A DNA stretch of 64,000 bases from Gluconobacter cadivus (GCF_015244745.1 NZ_JABCQI010000007.1:1-64000); one strand, 5' to 3'; shown: positions 33,578-42,000, counted from the stretch's first letter. Notes: a model not told the origin generated them from the sequence alone. Program-made: numbers and translations.

Positions 33578-34253
33578 TCCTGCCTATCGCTACGCCCTGT
33601 ATTACGCGCCCGAACAGTCTGATCCGCTCTGGCGGGTGGGCTGTGAGTGGCTCGGGCGCTCTCCTGTGACGGGCGATCCGGAACCGGATCTGCTCTCAGA
33701 GGCAGACGCAGACCGCGTGAAGCTGACGGCCTCGGCCAGACGCTATGGTTTTCATGCCACCATCAAAGCGCCGATCGCCCTGTCCGGTAGTGTCGAGGAC
33801 TTTCTGGCGGATGTAGCGGCACTGGCGGCAACCGTGAAGCCATTCACCCTACCGCGACTGAGAATTTCGGAAGAAGACGGCTTCACTGCGCTCCGTCCGG
33901 TCGTTCTCAATGACGTCCTGCTGTCGGCCGGAGAAACCTGCGTCCGCGTGCTGGACCGGCACCGTCGCCCCGAAAACGCCGAGCGTGCTGCGGCGCGGGC
34001 CCGTCACTGTACCGAACGGCAGAAAGCCCTTCTGGCCCGCTGGGGATATCCCTATGTCTGTGAGGAGTGGCGGTTCCACATGACGCTTGCCGACGACATT
34101 CTGCCGTCTCCTCTGCGCGCGGAAGTCGAAACACGGTTCGCCCCGGCCCTGGCGATGGATCGCAGGGTCACGTCGCTCTGCGTCTTTCAGGAACAGTCTC
34201 CGGGTGCGCCCTTCACCATGCTGGCCCGTTTTCCCCTCGTGGTGCAGCCATGA
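33567..34253 (+). CDS. DUF1045 (2H phosphoesterase) phosphonate-metabolism protein
   Basis: 228 residues of the DUF1045 family found in phn operons of alphaproteobacteria. The two 2H-type motifs are H-A-T near residue 66 (Y-G-F-H-A-T-I-K-A-P) and H-M-T near 171. The fold predicts hydrolysis of cyclic or 2',3'-type phosphodiesters. Neither phnP nor phnO is seen in this locus. This gene is therefore a good candidate for opening the 1,2-cyclic ribose phosphate that PhnJ makes. The start is a GTG inside the phnM end. Confidence 0.85.
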   Translation: MSSDPAYRYALYYAPEQSDPLWRVGCEWLGRSPVTGDPEPDLLSEADADRVKLTASARRYGFHATIKAPIALSGSVEDFLADVAALAATVKPFTLPRLRISEEDGFTALRPVVLNDVLLSAGETCVRVLDRHRRPENAERAAARARHCTERQKALLARWGYPYVCEEWRFHMTLADDILPSPLRAEVETRFAPALAMDRRVTSLCVFQEQSPGAPFTMLARFPLVVQP

Positions 34254-34792
34254 CAGTCGGGCGTCTGATCCTCGTCGTCGGCCCCTCCGGGGCAGGCAAG
34301 GATTCCGTGATCGGATATGCGCGCCAGCACATGGCACAACAGAACGTCGTCTTCGGGCGCCGGATCGTCACGCGAGCAGCGGATGCGACCGAAACGCCGG
34401 ATACGATGGATCTGGCGCAGTTTGAACAGAACGAACGCAAGGGTCTTTTCCTGACGTCCTGGCGCGCTCATGACCTGGCTTACGCCCTGCCCCTCTCCCT
34501 TGCCGAAGATGTGGCCGCGGGAAAGCAGGTCGTGGTCAATGTCTCACGGCGCGTCATCCCCGAGTTGCGGGAGCGCTTCCCCTGCTTCGTGGTCGTGGTT
34601 GACGCAGACGAAAAACTCCGTCGCGACCGGATTGCGTCACGGGGACGCGAAGCACCGGCCGCGCTCGAAGCCCGTCTCCGACGCCGCATCCCGACTGACT
34701 TTCATGCCGATGCCGTCATCCGCAACGAAGGCTCTCTGGCCGAGGCAGGCGAAGCACTCATGCATCTGATCGGGACACCGGATCATGACTGA
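34250..34792 (+). CDS. phnN: Ribose 1,5-bisphosphokinase PhnN
   Basis: 180 residues. The ATG overlapping the DUF1045 stop gives the conserved start L-I-L-V-V-G-P-S-G-A-G-K-D-S, with a Walker A of the guanylate-kinase-like fold. PhnN converts ribose 1,5-bisphosphate to PRPP, linking C-P lyase products to nucleotide synthesis. Longer in-frame extensions are only the shifted shadow of DUF1045. Its 3' end runs 35 bases into the 3' end of the convergent phnF gene. Confidence 0.92.
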   Translation: MTVGRLILVVGPSGAGKDSVIGYARQHMAQQNVVFGRRIVTRAADATETPDTMDLAQFEQNERKGLFLTSWRAHDLAYALPLSLAEDVAAGKQVVVNVSRRVIPELRERFPCFVVVVDADEKLRRDRIASRGREAPAALEARLRRRIPTDFHADAVIRNEGSLAEAGEALMHLIGTPDHD

Positions 34793-35540
34793 CACCCACC
34801 GTGGCCGCCTGATCCCCTGTCTGGAAGTTTTCGAACGCCAGTTGCATGCGACGCCCCGGATAATGGCCGATCGAAATCTCGATCGGACGTCCGGCGGGGG
34901 TCACGTTATAGCCGACGGTTCGCAGGATGGGATCGTTCAGCTCGATCCGCAGCAGGGAAGCCTCGTGAGAATCCGGGCACCGCGTACTCACCTGCGTCCT
35001 GCGCCGGACGCTCTCAAGACCCAGTTTCCTCAGCGCCTCGGTAATTGAATCATGCGCCTCCAGAGCCGCCATCAGCCCTTCATGCAATCCGGCATCGAAA
35101 ATATGCCGCGAGTAGGACACCGGACGGTCGGCAGAATAGCCGATCCGCTCCAGCACGATCACTTCGGGCACCCCTCCCAGCAGATCCCTGGCCAGAGCAC
35201 GATCCGGCGCGTCCACCAGAGCCATACGACGCAGAGACAGTTTGCGTCGTGTGGTCGGCCGGTTGCTGTCCTTCATCAGTTCGCTGAACCGCGGACGGGC
35301 ATGAATGCGGTATTCGACCGGATCGTCACACACGAAACTGCCCCGACCCTGCTCCGTCCGGATCATGCCGATACTGGCAAGCTCTTCCAGCGCCCTGCGG
35401 ATCGTATGGCGATTGAGCTGGAAATGCCGCGCCAGATCGTTCTCGGTCGGCAGCTTTTTTCCCGGTTCGTAAATACCGTTGCGAATACCTTCAGAAAGGG
35501 AATTGGCCACGTCCCGCCACCGGGGAAGTCTTTCCGTCAT
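34758..35540 (-). CDS. phnF: PhnF-like GntR/HutC-family regulator
   Basis: 260 residues from M-T-E-R-L-P-R-W-R-D-V. This start is preferred because the GntR winged helix begins there; 48 further in-frame codons upstream look non-coding. The N-terminal DNA-binding domain (L-P-T-E-N-D-L-A-R-H-F then R-H-T-I-R-R-A-L) is joined to a UTRA effector domain (about 90-240). PhnF represses phn genes in other bacteria. It is divergent from phnD with only 67 bases between the starts, and a perfect palindrome covers the phnD start codon. Confidence 0.87.
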   Translation of the reverse strand: MTERLPRWRDVANSLSEGIRNGIYEPGKKLPTENDLARHFQLNRHTIRRALEELASIGMIRTEQGRGSFVCDDPVEYRIHARPRFSELMKDSNRPTTRRKLSLRRMALVDAPDRALARDLLGGVPEVIVLERIGYSADRPVSYSRHIFDAGLHEGLMAALEAHDSITEALRKLGLESVRRRTQVSTRCPDSHEASLLRIELNDPILRTVGYNVTPAGRPIEISIGHYPGRRMQLAFENFQTGDQAATVGVSHDPVSRSDA

Positions 35541-35605
35541 CTGCCACCTCTTCGCGATCACCGCGCGAAAATCATGCGCTCGTGGACATTCCAGAAAGGC
35601 ACTCA

Positions 35606-35621
35606 ACATGTCTAGACATGT
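35606..35621. promoter_or_regulatory. Perfect 16-bp palindrome over the phnD start, probable PhnF operator
   Basis: ACATGTCTAGACATGT is fully self-complementary. Its core GTCTAGAC matches the operators of HutC-type GntR regulators (for example the GGTCTAGACC element of NagR/DasR). The divergent neighbour is such a regulator. The site covers the phnD initiation codon, so a bound repressor would act as a roadblock. Confidence 0.7.
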
Positions 35622-36525
35622 CATAAAAGTTTCATCGCTGGCCGCGTTCTGCATGGGGCTATCCGTCTTGTCCGCCCCCATCACAGCGTCTGCGGAAGAT
35701 GAGGTGCCTTGCCCTCATCCGGACGGAATCACGTTCGCCATCGAGCCTTATGAGCCTATCAATACGCTTGAGCCCGTCTTCCGCGCCATCGGGGAACAGC
35801 TCTCAGAACGTCTGCACTGCCCGGTCCATGTCATGATTACGGTGTCCTACAGCGCCGAGATCGAGGCCATGCGTTCCGGCCATACGGACCTCGGACTGTT
35901 TGGTCCGCTGGGATATGTGATGGCTCACAAGATGGCGGGCGTCGATGCCATCGCGGTCCTCTCCACACCCACCGGGCAGGCAGGCCTCTATACCGCCAGC
36001 ATCGTCACGCGCCCGTCGACTGGAATCCATGATCTGGCCGGACTCAGGGGGCGCAGCTTCGCCTACTCCGATCCGGCCTCCACTTCGGGCCATCTGCTGC
36101 CGGCAGCGGCCCTGCGCAACGCGGGGCTGGATCCGGACCATGACCTTGCCGTTCGTTATGCCGGCACGCATACCGCCGCTTTCGAAGCCATTCGCAACGG
36201 TCAGGTCGATGCCGCCGAACTCAACAGCGAAACAATCGCCGATGCGCGCGCAGTTGGCGAGTACGACCCGAAGGATTATGTGGTTCTCTGGCAGTCCGAA
36301 CCCATCCCGCAAGGCCCGATTGCGGTTGCAGCCGGCCTTTCCCCGGCTTTTCGCCAGAAGCTCCTGACCGCGCTTATGAGTGTGGATGTCAGCAAAATCC
36401 GCCTCAATGATAACGGAAAAGATACGGTTGCCGCCTCCCGTCTGACACCGCAAACAGATGCCGCCTATGACGGAATCCGCAACCTCACGCCCATAATTGG
36501 CGTCGATACGCATCGGGGGCCGTGA
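35608..36525 (+). CDS. phnD: Phosphonate ABC transporter binding protein PhnD
   Basis: 305 residues, with a signal peptide of about 28 residues (M-S-R-H-V-I-K-V..., cleavage near I-T-A-S-A). The ATG is supported by AAAGG 8 bases upstream. The PhnD pattern is clear: P-Y-E-P near residue 50, D-L-G-L-F-G-P-L-G-Y-V-M-A near 98, and S-D-P-A-S-T-S-G-H-L-L-P near 150, which makes the phosphonate-binding pocket. It is periplasmic and hands phosphonate to PhnE/PhnC. Confidence 0.92.
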   Translation: MSRHVIKVSSLAAFCMGLSVLSAPITASAEDEVPCPHPDGITFAIEPYEPINTLEPVFRAIGEQLSERLHCPVHVMITVSYSAEIEAMRSGHTDLGLFGPLGYVMAHKMAGVDAIAVLSTPTGQAGLYTASIVTRPSTGIHDLAGLRGRSFAYSDPASTSGHLLPAAALRNAGLDPDHDLAVRYAGTHTAAFEAIRNGQVDAAELNSETIADARAVGEYDPKDYVVLWQSEPIPQGPIAVAAGLSPAFRQKLLTALMSVDVSKIRLNDNGKDTVAASRLTPQTDAAYDGIRNLTPIIGVDTHRGP

Positions 36526-37301
36526 TGAGCGAGACGACGGACCGCTCCCTGCTGCTGCGTGGGATCACCAAATCTTATGAAACAGGTGCAGGCGGTTCGA
36601 AAACCGTTCTTGAGGGCATTGATCTGCATATTGGCCCCGGAGAACTGGTCGTGCTGCTCGGTGCAAATGGCAGCGGCAAGTCCACGACGCTCAAAATCGC
36701 ATCAGGCATGATTGCGCCTACCGCTGGGGAAGTCCAGATCGGCAGGACCGATATCACCCAAATGCGTGGAGAAACCCGCCGACAGTCCCGCATGAAACTG
36801 GGCATGGTGTTTCAGGATGCCCGCCTCATCAGGCGCCGAAGCGTCCTGTCCAATGTCCTGTGCGGCACCCTTGGACGTCATCAGAACATCGCCACAGCGC
36901 TGGGATTCCTCCCTCAGTCCGAACGTCCCCTCGCCATGGCGTGTCTGGAACGTGTAGGCTTGGGCGCTCTGGCGGGTCAGCGGGCTTCCACGCTGTCAGG
37001 GGGACAGGCGCAGCGTGTTTCTGTCGCCCGCGCCCTGGCCCAGAAGCCATCCGTCATTCTGGCTGACGAACCGGTAGCCAGTCTGGATCCTGAATCCGCA
37101 GAAGAAGTCATGACCCTGCTGACGACAGTGGCCCGGAACGAGCGACTGGCTGTTCTCTGTGTTCTCCATCAGATCGATCTGGCGCGCCGTCATGCAACCC
37201 GTCTCATTGGGTTGAAAAAAGGCCATATCGCCTTTGATCTGCCAGCCTCAGAAGTGACCGACACCATGATCTCGACCCTCTATACGAGAGACGCCCCATG
37301 A
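36525..37301 (+). CDS. phnC: Phosphonate ABC transporter ATPase PhnC
   Basis: 258 residues. The ATG shares its A with the phnD TGA stop (TGATG), and a GTG three bases earlier is possible. Walker A is G-A-N-G-S-G-K-S-T near residue 47, the signature L-S-G-G-Q-A-Q-R-V near 160, and Walker B I-L-A-D-E-P-V-A-S-L-D near 178. It powers PhnE. The stop overlaps phnE by 4 bp. Confidence 0.92.
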   Translation: MSETTDRSLLLRGITKSYETGAGGSKTVLEGIDLHIGPGELVVLLGANGSGKSTTLKIASGMIAPTAGEVQIGRTDITQMRGETRRQSRMKLGMVFQDARLIRRRSVLSNVLCGTLGRHQNIATALGFLPQSERPLAMACLERVGLGALAGQRASTLSGGQAQRVSVARALAQKPSVILADEPVASLDPESAEEVMTLLTTVARNERLAVLCVLHQIDLARRHATRLIGLKKGHIAFDLPASEVTDTMISTLYTRDAP

Positions 37302-38116
37302 CCAGAACGGATATCCGGCCCGCTCCCGACAGCGGCAACATCATGGTCTCCCGATTTTCGTCGGGCACGTTTCTGGGCTGGGGCGGAGCAGCCACCCTGC
37401 TGTTCATTCTGGCGCAGGCCGCTCATAACACACAGGTCAGCCCCACCAATCTCATCACGGGTGCCGGGCGGATTGTAGATATCGTCGGACGCGCGGTTCC
37501 TCCAGACTGGAGTCAGCTTCCATCCGAATGGGGCCCAACCCGCGAGACGATCGACATCGCCCTGATTGGGACGGCGCTGGGGGCCATACTGGCCTGTCCG
37601 CTGGCCCTTCTCTCGGCACGTACGCTTGTTCCCAATCCGGTCATCCGCATGCTGGCCCGGAGCATCGTCGCCTTGCTTCGGGCTGTTCCCGACCTCGTCT
37701 GGGCACTGATTTTCGTAACAGCCGTTGGTCTGGGGCCATTTCCCGGTGTCCTGTCCTTAATTCTGCATACCGCTGGCATGCTTGGCAGACTAGGTGCGGA
37801 AATGATTGAAGACATGGACGTGATGCCCCTGGAAGCGATGGAACTGGCAGGCGCCAATCGACTACAGATTTTCATACACGGCATTCTCCCAACTCTTATG
37901 CCTTCAATGTTTGGTCTGATCCTTTACAGACTTGATGAAAACCTGCGCTGTTCCCTGGTGCTGGGGTTTGTCGGCGCGGGCGGACTAGGCTTTCAGCTTT
38001 TCACAGCCATCAGTCTCTTTCAGTATAGAACTGCGTCGCTTTTGCTTCTGATGATTCTGGTAATTGTTCTCATTGTGGAAACATCGTCTTCAGCAATAAG
38101 AAAACGACTGATGTGA
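37298..38116 (+). CDS. phnE: Phosphonate ABC transporter permease PhnE
   Basis: 272 residues with about six hydrophobic segments and the ABC-permease EAA loop (E-A-M-E-L-A-G-A-N-R-L-Q, followed by I-L-P) near residue 185. The P-x-x-W-S-Q-L-P-x-E-W-G-P-T-x-E-T pattern near 70-90 is typical of PhnE. A single permease gene is present, giving the order phnDCE. No clear terminator follows within 180 bases. Confidence 0.92.
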   Translation: MTRTDIRPAPDSGNIMVSRFSSGTFLGWGGAATLLFILAQAAHNTQVSPTNLITGAGRIVDIVGRAVPPDWSQLPSEWGPTRETIDIALIGTALGAILACPLALLSARTLVPNPVIRMLARSIVALLRAVPDLVWALIFVTAVGLGPFPGVLSLILHTAGMLGRLGAEMIEDMDVMPLEAMELAGANRLQIFIHGILPTLMPSMFGLILYRLDENLRCSLVLGFVGAGGLGFQLFTAISLFQYRTASLLLLMILVIVLIVETSSSAIRKRLM

Positions 38117-38295
38117 TCAATCTCCGTAGATTTTCTGGAATAAAATGAAGCAGATTGATGCCCAGAAGATACCGCGCACTGTGCGTCTTGGAAGGCTTAT
38201 GACAATACCAAAAGCAGAGCCAAAGCGGTAAACGACACCCCTATCGCCTTCGTTTCAGGTAACTATGGTGCATAACCCTTTTCTGAAAGCGAAAT

Positions 38296-39543
38296 ATGAG
38301 ACGTCTCACCATCGCCGTCATATCCTGTTTATCCCTCCTGTTAACGGCATCTGAGGCGTTCGCTCAGAATTTTCCGGTTGACCGGGCTGTCAACAATCTC
38401 GGCTTTCAGACGACTTATCAGAAAACAATTTCGGTCTGTGCGTCAGGGTGTGATTATTCCAGCGTTGTAGCAGCATTTACTGCTGCGGTCGGTCAGGCGC
38501 ACAAACTTGCCACTCACGGCATCATCGTCGTCTCCGTTGCTGACGGCACCTATACCGAGACCGCACAGGCCTTCACGAACGATCCGGCGTCCTCTGCGGT
38601 TCAGGTCGTCGGAAACACCCATGACCTGACAAAAGTGCAAGTCAATTTCACCCATATCTCCGGTACGAACCAGAGCGGATTCATCGCAATCGGCGGCGGC
38701 CAGATTGGCCTGATTGACGGCATGACCATCAATGGCGTTGGCGCACAGGCGTCCCATACAAACACCCGGACGACATGGAAGAACCAGTCTTACGGCGCGG
38801 GGATCATGGCGCAGGGAGGATCGGTCATCAATCTCGGCCCGCACATGGATATCGAACATTTCTACTACGGCGTCGAAGCAGACGATGGCGGTGTTGTGAA
38901 TGCCCGTTCGGGGGGTGTGAAAGCCGGAGATGCCGGCGATGTTGCATTTATGGCAAGGGGAAATGGCGTCATCGTCTGCACACCCTGTACGGCCGTTCGG
39001 GTCAGCGACCTCACCAATCCGGACACAGCAAAACTGGGCTATTGCTACGATGCCGAACGCGGAGGTGCGCTTTATATCGACGGTTCGACATGCTCACAGT
39101 TCGGGTCGGGAGGACTTTACGCGCTAACCAACGGGAAAATGTGGGCGCACGGCGTAACCGTTTCCAATCCGCTGAATACAACTCTTGCAAAGGGCGCGTA
39201 CGCCTTGACCGGTGGCGTCATCGAAAGCCAGAACTCAACCTTTTCAGGGGGCTACATCGGCGCAGAAGCGCAGGATCTTGGTGTCATTACCTGCAATTAT
39301 TGCACATTCAAAGGAGCGTCTTCCGATGGCGTTGTCTCTGACGGAGGCGCTTTTCTGGCGGGATCTTCGGTCTCTCAGGACAATGCGGGCTATGGCTATC
39401 ATGCTATTCATCAGGGCGTCATCCGCCTCTATGGCGTAACCGCGAAAACGACCGGAAACAAAACCGGAAAATTCGCGGCAGACACAGCAGGGACGGCAAA
39501 TGGCGTTGCCTATACCGCCGCTTCGGTTTTCGTCGGCAACTGA
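38296..39543 (+). CDS. Secreted right-handed beta-helix protein of unknown function
   Basis: 415 residues with a clear Sec signal (M-R-R-L-T-I-A-V-I-S-C..., cleavage near A-F-A-Q). After it comes a pectin-lyase-like solenoid with many short repeats of the G-G-x-I / G-x-V-x-A type and pairs of Cys (C-A-S-G-C near 49, C-T-P-C near 228, C-N-Y-C near 333) suited to disulfides. The N-terminal D-Y-S-S-V-V-A-A-F-T-A-A pattern resembles the entry of pectin-esterase-like helices, but I see no catalytic triad I can trust. It stands alone with its own terminator. It might bind or cut a polysaccharide; no function is claimed. Confidence 0.7.
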   Translation: MRRLTIAVISCLSLLLTASEAFAQNFPVDRAVNNLGFQTTYQKTISVCASGCDYSSVVAAFTAAVGQAHKLATHGIIVVSVADGTYTETAQAFTNDPASSAVQVVGNTHDLTKVQVNFTHISGTNQSGFIAIGGGQIGLIDGMTINGVGAQASHTNTRTTWKNQSYGAGIMAQGGSVINLGPHMDIEHFYYGVEADDGGVVNARSGGVKAGDAGDVAFMARGNGVIVCTPCTAVRVSDLTNPDTAKLGYCYDAERGGALYIDGSTCSQFGSGGLYALTNGKMWAHGVTVSNPLNTTLAKGAYALTGGVIESQNSTFSGGYIGAEAQDLGVITCNYCTFKGASSDGVVSDGGAFLAGSSVSQDNAGYGYHAIHQGVIRLYGVTAKTTGNKTGKFAADTAGTANGVAYTAASVFVGN

Positions 39544-39577
39544 ATACTCGCGGCAGGCTCGCTGTTTCCAATCAACC

Positions 39578-39600
39578 CAGCCGCCTCCGGGCGGTTTTTA
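39578..39600 (+). terminator. Intrinsic terminator after the beta-helix gene
   Basis: CCGCC and GGCGG pair around a TCCG loop and are followed by TTTTTA, a standard Rho-independent terminator 35 bases past the stop codon. Confidence 0.8.
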
Positions 39601-39636
39601 TATCTGGAGAACGCTTCTTTCAGACCAAAAAGCAGA

Positions 39637-40806
39637 TTAAAGACTGTATCCCATTCTCCGATACAGCCCGTTAATCACCGAAACACTACGTCTCGCTTCG
39701 GCCAGATCAGGCGTTTCGTCCGTATTGTCGTAACCAAACCCCATATTATCGCCCAGCCACTGAACCACGATCCCGTCTCTTCTGGACACAACATAGACGT
39801 TTCCAAAACTCATACTGCACAGCGCTTCCGGCTGGGGAATGAGCCACGCGATCTGTCCACGTACAGGAATGATGCTGTTGTCATTCCACAGCGCCCGGGC
39901 GCCATATCCGGTACAGTTGATAAAAACCGGTTCTGGAAGACCTGTCAGTTCAGACGGATGATGCAGGGTCAGGATCTTGATCTTTCCGCCCTGCTCCAGA
40001 AACTGCCGCATCAGATAGTCCGAATAGCTGGCAACATTGAAAATCAGATTGGGCTTTTTGTGCACTTCCGAATAAGGAAGCCGGCTGTCATCCACCCGGA
40101 TCAGGTTCCCCTGCGGCTCGATGTCCCGGATGCGCTCGTCCAGTCTGGCATAGCCAATCGGATCGACATGAGGGGCGGAGGGTTCACGGGAATGCAGGCC
40201 ATAAAACGTGTCCCATTCCACCGGATTTCCCGGCAACCCCTGAAGGCTCTGGTAACAGGAGAACGAATACCGGGCCATGCTCTCCCACCGTACGGCAAAT
40301 TCCGGCGTAACGGCGTCTGCGCGCGCAATGCGAGACGATGGCGTCCAGCTTCCGGACGCCCGTGACGAGCGGACGAACGGTGGCAAAGCCTCGGTATAGA
40401 TCGTCACCTGCGCGCCAGCCTGCTGTGCGACGATAGCGGTTGTCAGACCAATCGCACCACACCCGATCACCCCGATATTTCGACTGACAGGCGATGCCCG
40501 TTCCACAGCCAGCTTCGCGCTCCCCCATGACAGCGACCAACCGCTACCACCATGTCCATAATTATGGACAACCGTCTTGTGCCCGACCTGAACAACATCC
40601 AGACGCGGCCCGGCGGCCCTGAAAGGACGCAGGCAGACCGTAATGCGGTCAATCCTGTCCGTCCGCGCCCGAATGACCGGAATGGAACGGACGTCAGCAT
40701 CCAGATCGGGACTGAAAAGCGGTCGGGTCGCGCAGGCGGACAGGCTGGAAAGACCGACAACGGACGCCCCGCCTGCCATGACATGCCGACGGGAAAGAAG
40801 AGGCAT
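39637..40806 (-). CDS. Circularly permuted D-amino-acid-oxidase-like FAD lipoprotein
   Basis: 389 residues from the second of two adjacent ATGs, with GGAAGG 7 bases upstream. An N-terminal S-R-R-H-V-M-A-G-G and lipobox L-S-A-C25 suggest Tat export and lipidation. Blocks usually at the C-terminus of D-amino acid oxidase come first: C-L-R-P-F-R (58-63) and V-H-N-Y-G-H-G-G-S-G-W-S-L-S-W (80-94). The FAD-binding G-C-G-A-I-G (115-120) follows, then N-C-T-G-Y-G-A-R-A-L and I-P-V-R-G-Q, and the protein stops where the first blocks would continue. All DAO core pieces are there in rotated order. An operator copy lies 93 bases upstream. It probably oxidises D-amino acids or D-peptides in the periplasm. 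Confidence 0.8.
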   Translation of the reverse strand: MPLLSRRHVMAGGASVVGLSSLSACATRPLFSPDLDADVRSIPVIRARTDRIDRITVCLRPFRAAGPRLDVVQVGHKTVVHNYGHGGSGWSLSWGSAKLAVERASPVSRNIGVIGCGAIGLTTAIVAQQAGAQVTIYTEALPPFVRSSRASGSWTPSSRIARADAVTPEFAVRWESMARYSFSCYQSLQGLPGNPVEWDTFYGLHSREPSAPHVDPIGYARLDERIRDIEPQGNLIRVDDSRLPYSEVHKKPNLIFNVASYSDYLMRQFLEQGGKIKILTLHHPSELTGLPEPVFINCTGYGARALWNDNSIIPVRGQIAWLIPQPEALCSMSFGNVYVVSRRDGIVVQWLGDNMGFGYDNTDETPDLAEARRSVSVINGLYRRMGYSL

Positions 40807-40898
40807 CATAAAACCTTCCGGCTGGGACAGTGCATTCGATGGAAAACGAGCATCAGGCAAGTCGGGCAGGAAGGGAATTCTCAAAAAGCCTGCAAAGC

Positions 40899-40913
40899 AT
40901 AGCCTCAGGTTAT
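40899..40913. promoter_or_regulatory. Operator copy 1 (T-N11-A) upstream of the oxidase gene
   Basis: ATAGCCTCAGGTTAT, one mismatch from a palindrome, flanked by C and G that extend the arms (CATA...TATG). It is the same motif as at 41982, 43758 and 51003 and fits the T-N11-A rule of LysR-type boxes. It lies 93 bases before the preferred oxidase start, which supports that start over the upstream in-frame Met. Confidence 0.65.
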
Positions 40914-41068
40914 GGCCGCCCTGAAAAGCAGCCTCGGAGACGTTCCGCCACATCTCCTTTTGCAAAAGAAACGTAAAAAGAGTTTCATTCATTGCGGAAG
41001 GTACCGGAGCCCGCATCCGCTCCTTTCGCGAAACATTCAGCAACCCGCCTTCAGAACAAGGACCGCCA

Positions 41069-41962
41069 ATGCGCCTGCGCCAGATCGAAGTTTTCTATGC
41101 GATCATGACGACGGGTTCGCTACGACGCGCCGCGGAGCTGCTTCATGTCTCGCAACCAGCCGCCAGCAAGGTTCTGCGCTACGCTGAACAGTCTTTGGGA
41201 TTTGCGCTGTTCGAGCGGGCGGGAGGACGGCTCGTTCCAACGCGGGAAGCCCTCATCATGCTGCCACACGTCAACGCCATTTTCGAAAAACTGTCCGACC
41301 TCAAGCGCCTGACCAACAATCTGCGTTACGCGCGCGATGGGCACTCGATCAGTATCGGATGCGTACCGAGTCTGGGTCTGGGACTGGTGCCACGCGTGGT
41401 GCAGCGTTACCGCAAGGATCATCCGGGCATGGAACTGACGATCGATGCCATGCACGGCACCGAAATCGTCTCGCGCATCATGAACCATGACCTCGATCTC
41501 GGAATCGTCTTCGGCGACTACACATTCGAAGGCATGACGGCCCTGCATCTTGCGGATATCCCGCTGATGATGATCGACGAAGAAGGCGGTGAAGGTCCGG
41601 TCAGCGTCACCGACATTGATCCCGAACGCTATATCGGGTTGAGCGAAAACGATCCCACAGCCCGCATGCTCGATATGCTGCTGGAAGAAGCTGGCGTTCC
41701 AGCCAAGACCCATGTGCGGGTTCGAACCCATTTCATGGCCGCCGAACTCGTGCGCCTCGGAGGAGGATGCGCCATCGTGGATGCCGTAACGGCCCTGCAT
41801 CATCCGGGACTGTCACCGCCCCGCCCCCTTTCTCCGCCTCTGAGCGTCAGTTGTACCGTCCTGTTCCGGGCCGATCATGCTCTCTCGCATATTTCGCAAG
41901 ATATCCTCGCCCTGCTCCGAAGCGAACTGGATGTCGATCTGCGGGCCCTGAAAAAATCCTGA
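41069..41962 (+). CDS. LysR-family transcriptional regulator of the D-amino acid/muropeptide locus
   Basis: 297 residues. The winged helix-turn-helix is at 1-60 (R-Q-I-E-V-F-Y-A-I-M-T-T-G-S-L-R-R-A-A-E, then S-Q-P-A-A-S-K), followed by a two-lobed periplasmic-binding-type effector domain. AAGGA stands 7 bases before the ATG. It is transcribed away from the oxidase gene and toward the hydrolase operons. Four repeats with LysR-type T-N11-A geometry sit before four neighbouring transcription units, so it is very probably the local activator. The inducer could be a D-amino acid or a peptide containing one. Confidence 0.88.
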   Translation: MRLRQIEVFYAIMTTGSLRRAAELLHVSQPAASKVLRYAEQSLGFALFERAGGRLVPTREALIMLPHVNAIFEKLSDLKRLTNNLRYARDGHSISIGCVPSLGLGLVPRVVQRYRKDHPGMELTIDAMHGTEIVSRIMNHDLDLGIVFGDYTFEGMTALHLADIPLMMIDEEGGEGPVSVTDIDPERYIGLSENDPTARMLDMLLEEAGVPAKTHVRVRTHFMAAELVRLGGGCAIVDAVTALHHPGLSPPRPLSPPLSVSCTVLFRADHALSHISQDILALLRSELDVDLRALKKS

Positions 41963-41977
41963 CAAAAATGACGGGCA

Positions 41978-42000
41978 GCTCTTAACCCGAGGTTAAGAGC
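41978..42000. promoter_or_regulatory. Operator copy 2, perfect 10-bp arms
   Basis: GCTCTTAACC and GGTTAAGAGC flank a CGA centre, the strongest of the four copies. The core TTAACCCGAGGTTAA shows T-N11-A. It lies 16 bases past the regulator stop and 110 bases before the serine hydrolase start. No T-run follows, so it is not an intrinsic terminator. Confidence 0.75.

Noticed and set aside
40810..41043. N-terminal extension of the DAO-like protein
   Set aside because: The lipoprotein signal begins at 40806 and an operator copy lies inside the extension, so it is more likely leader sequence.
41978..42000. Intrinsic terminator after the LysR gene
   Set aside because: The inverted repeat has no following T-run and its core recurs at three other promoters, so an operator is the better reading.
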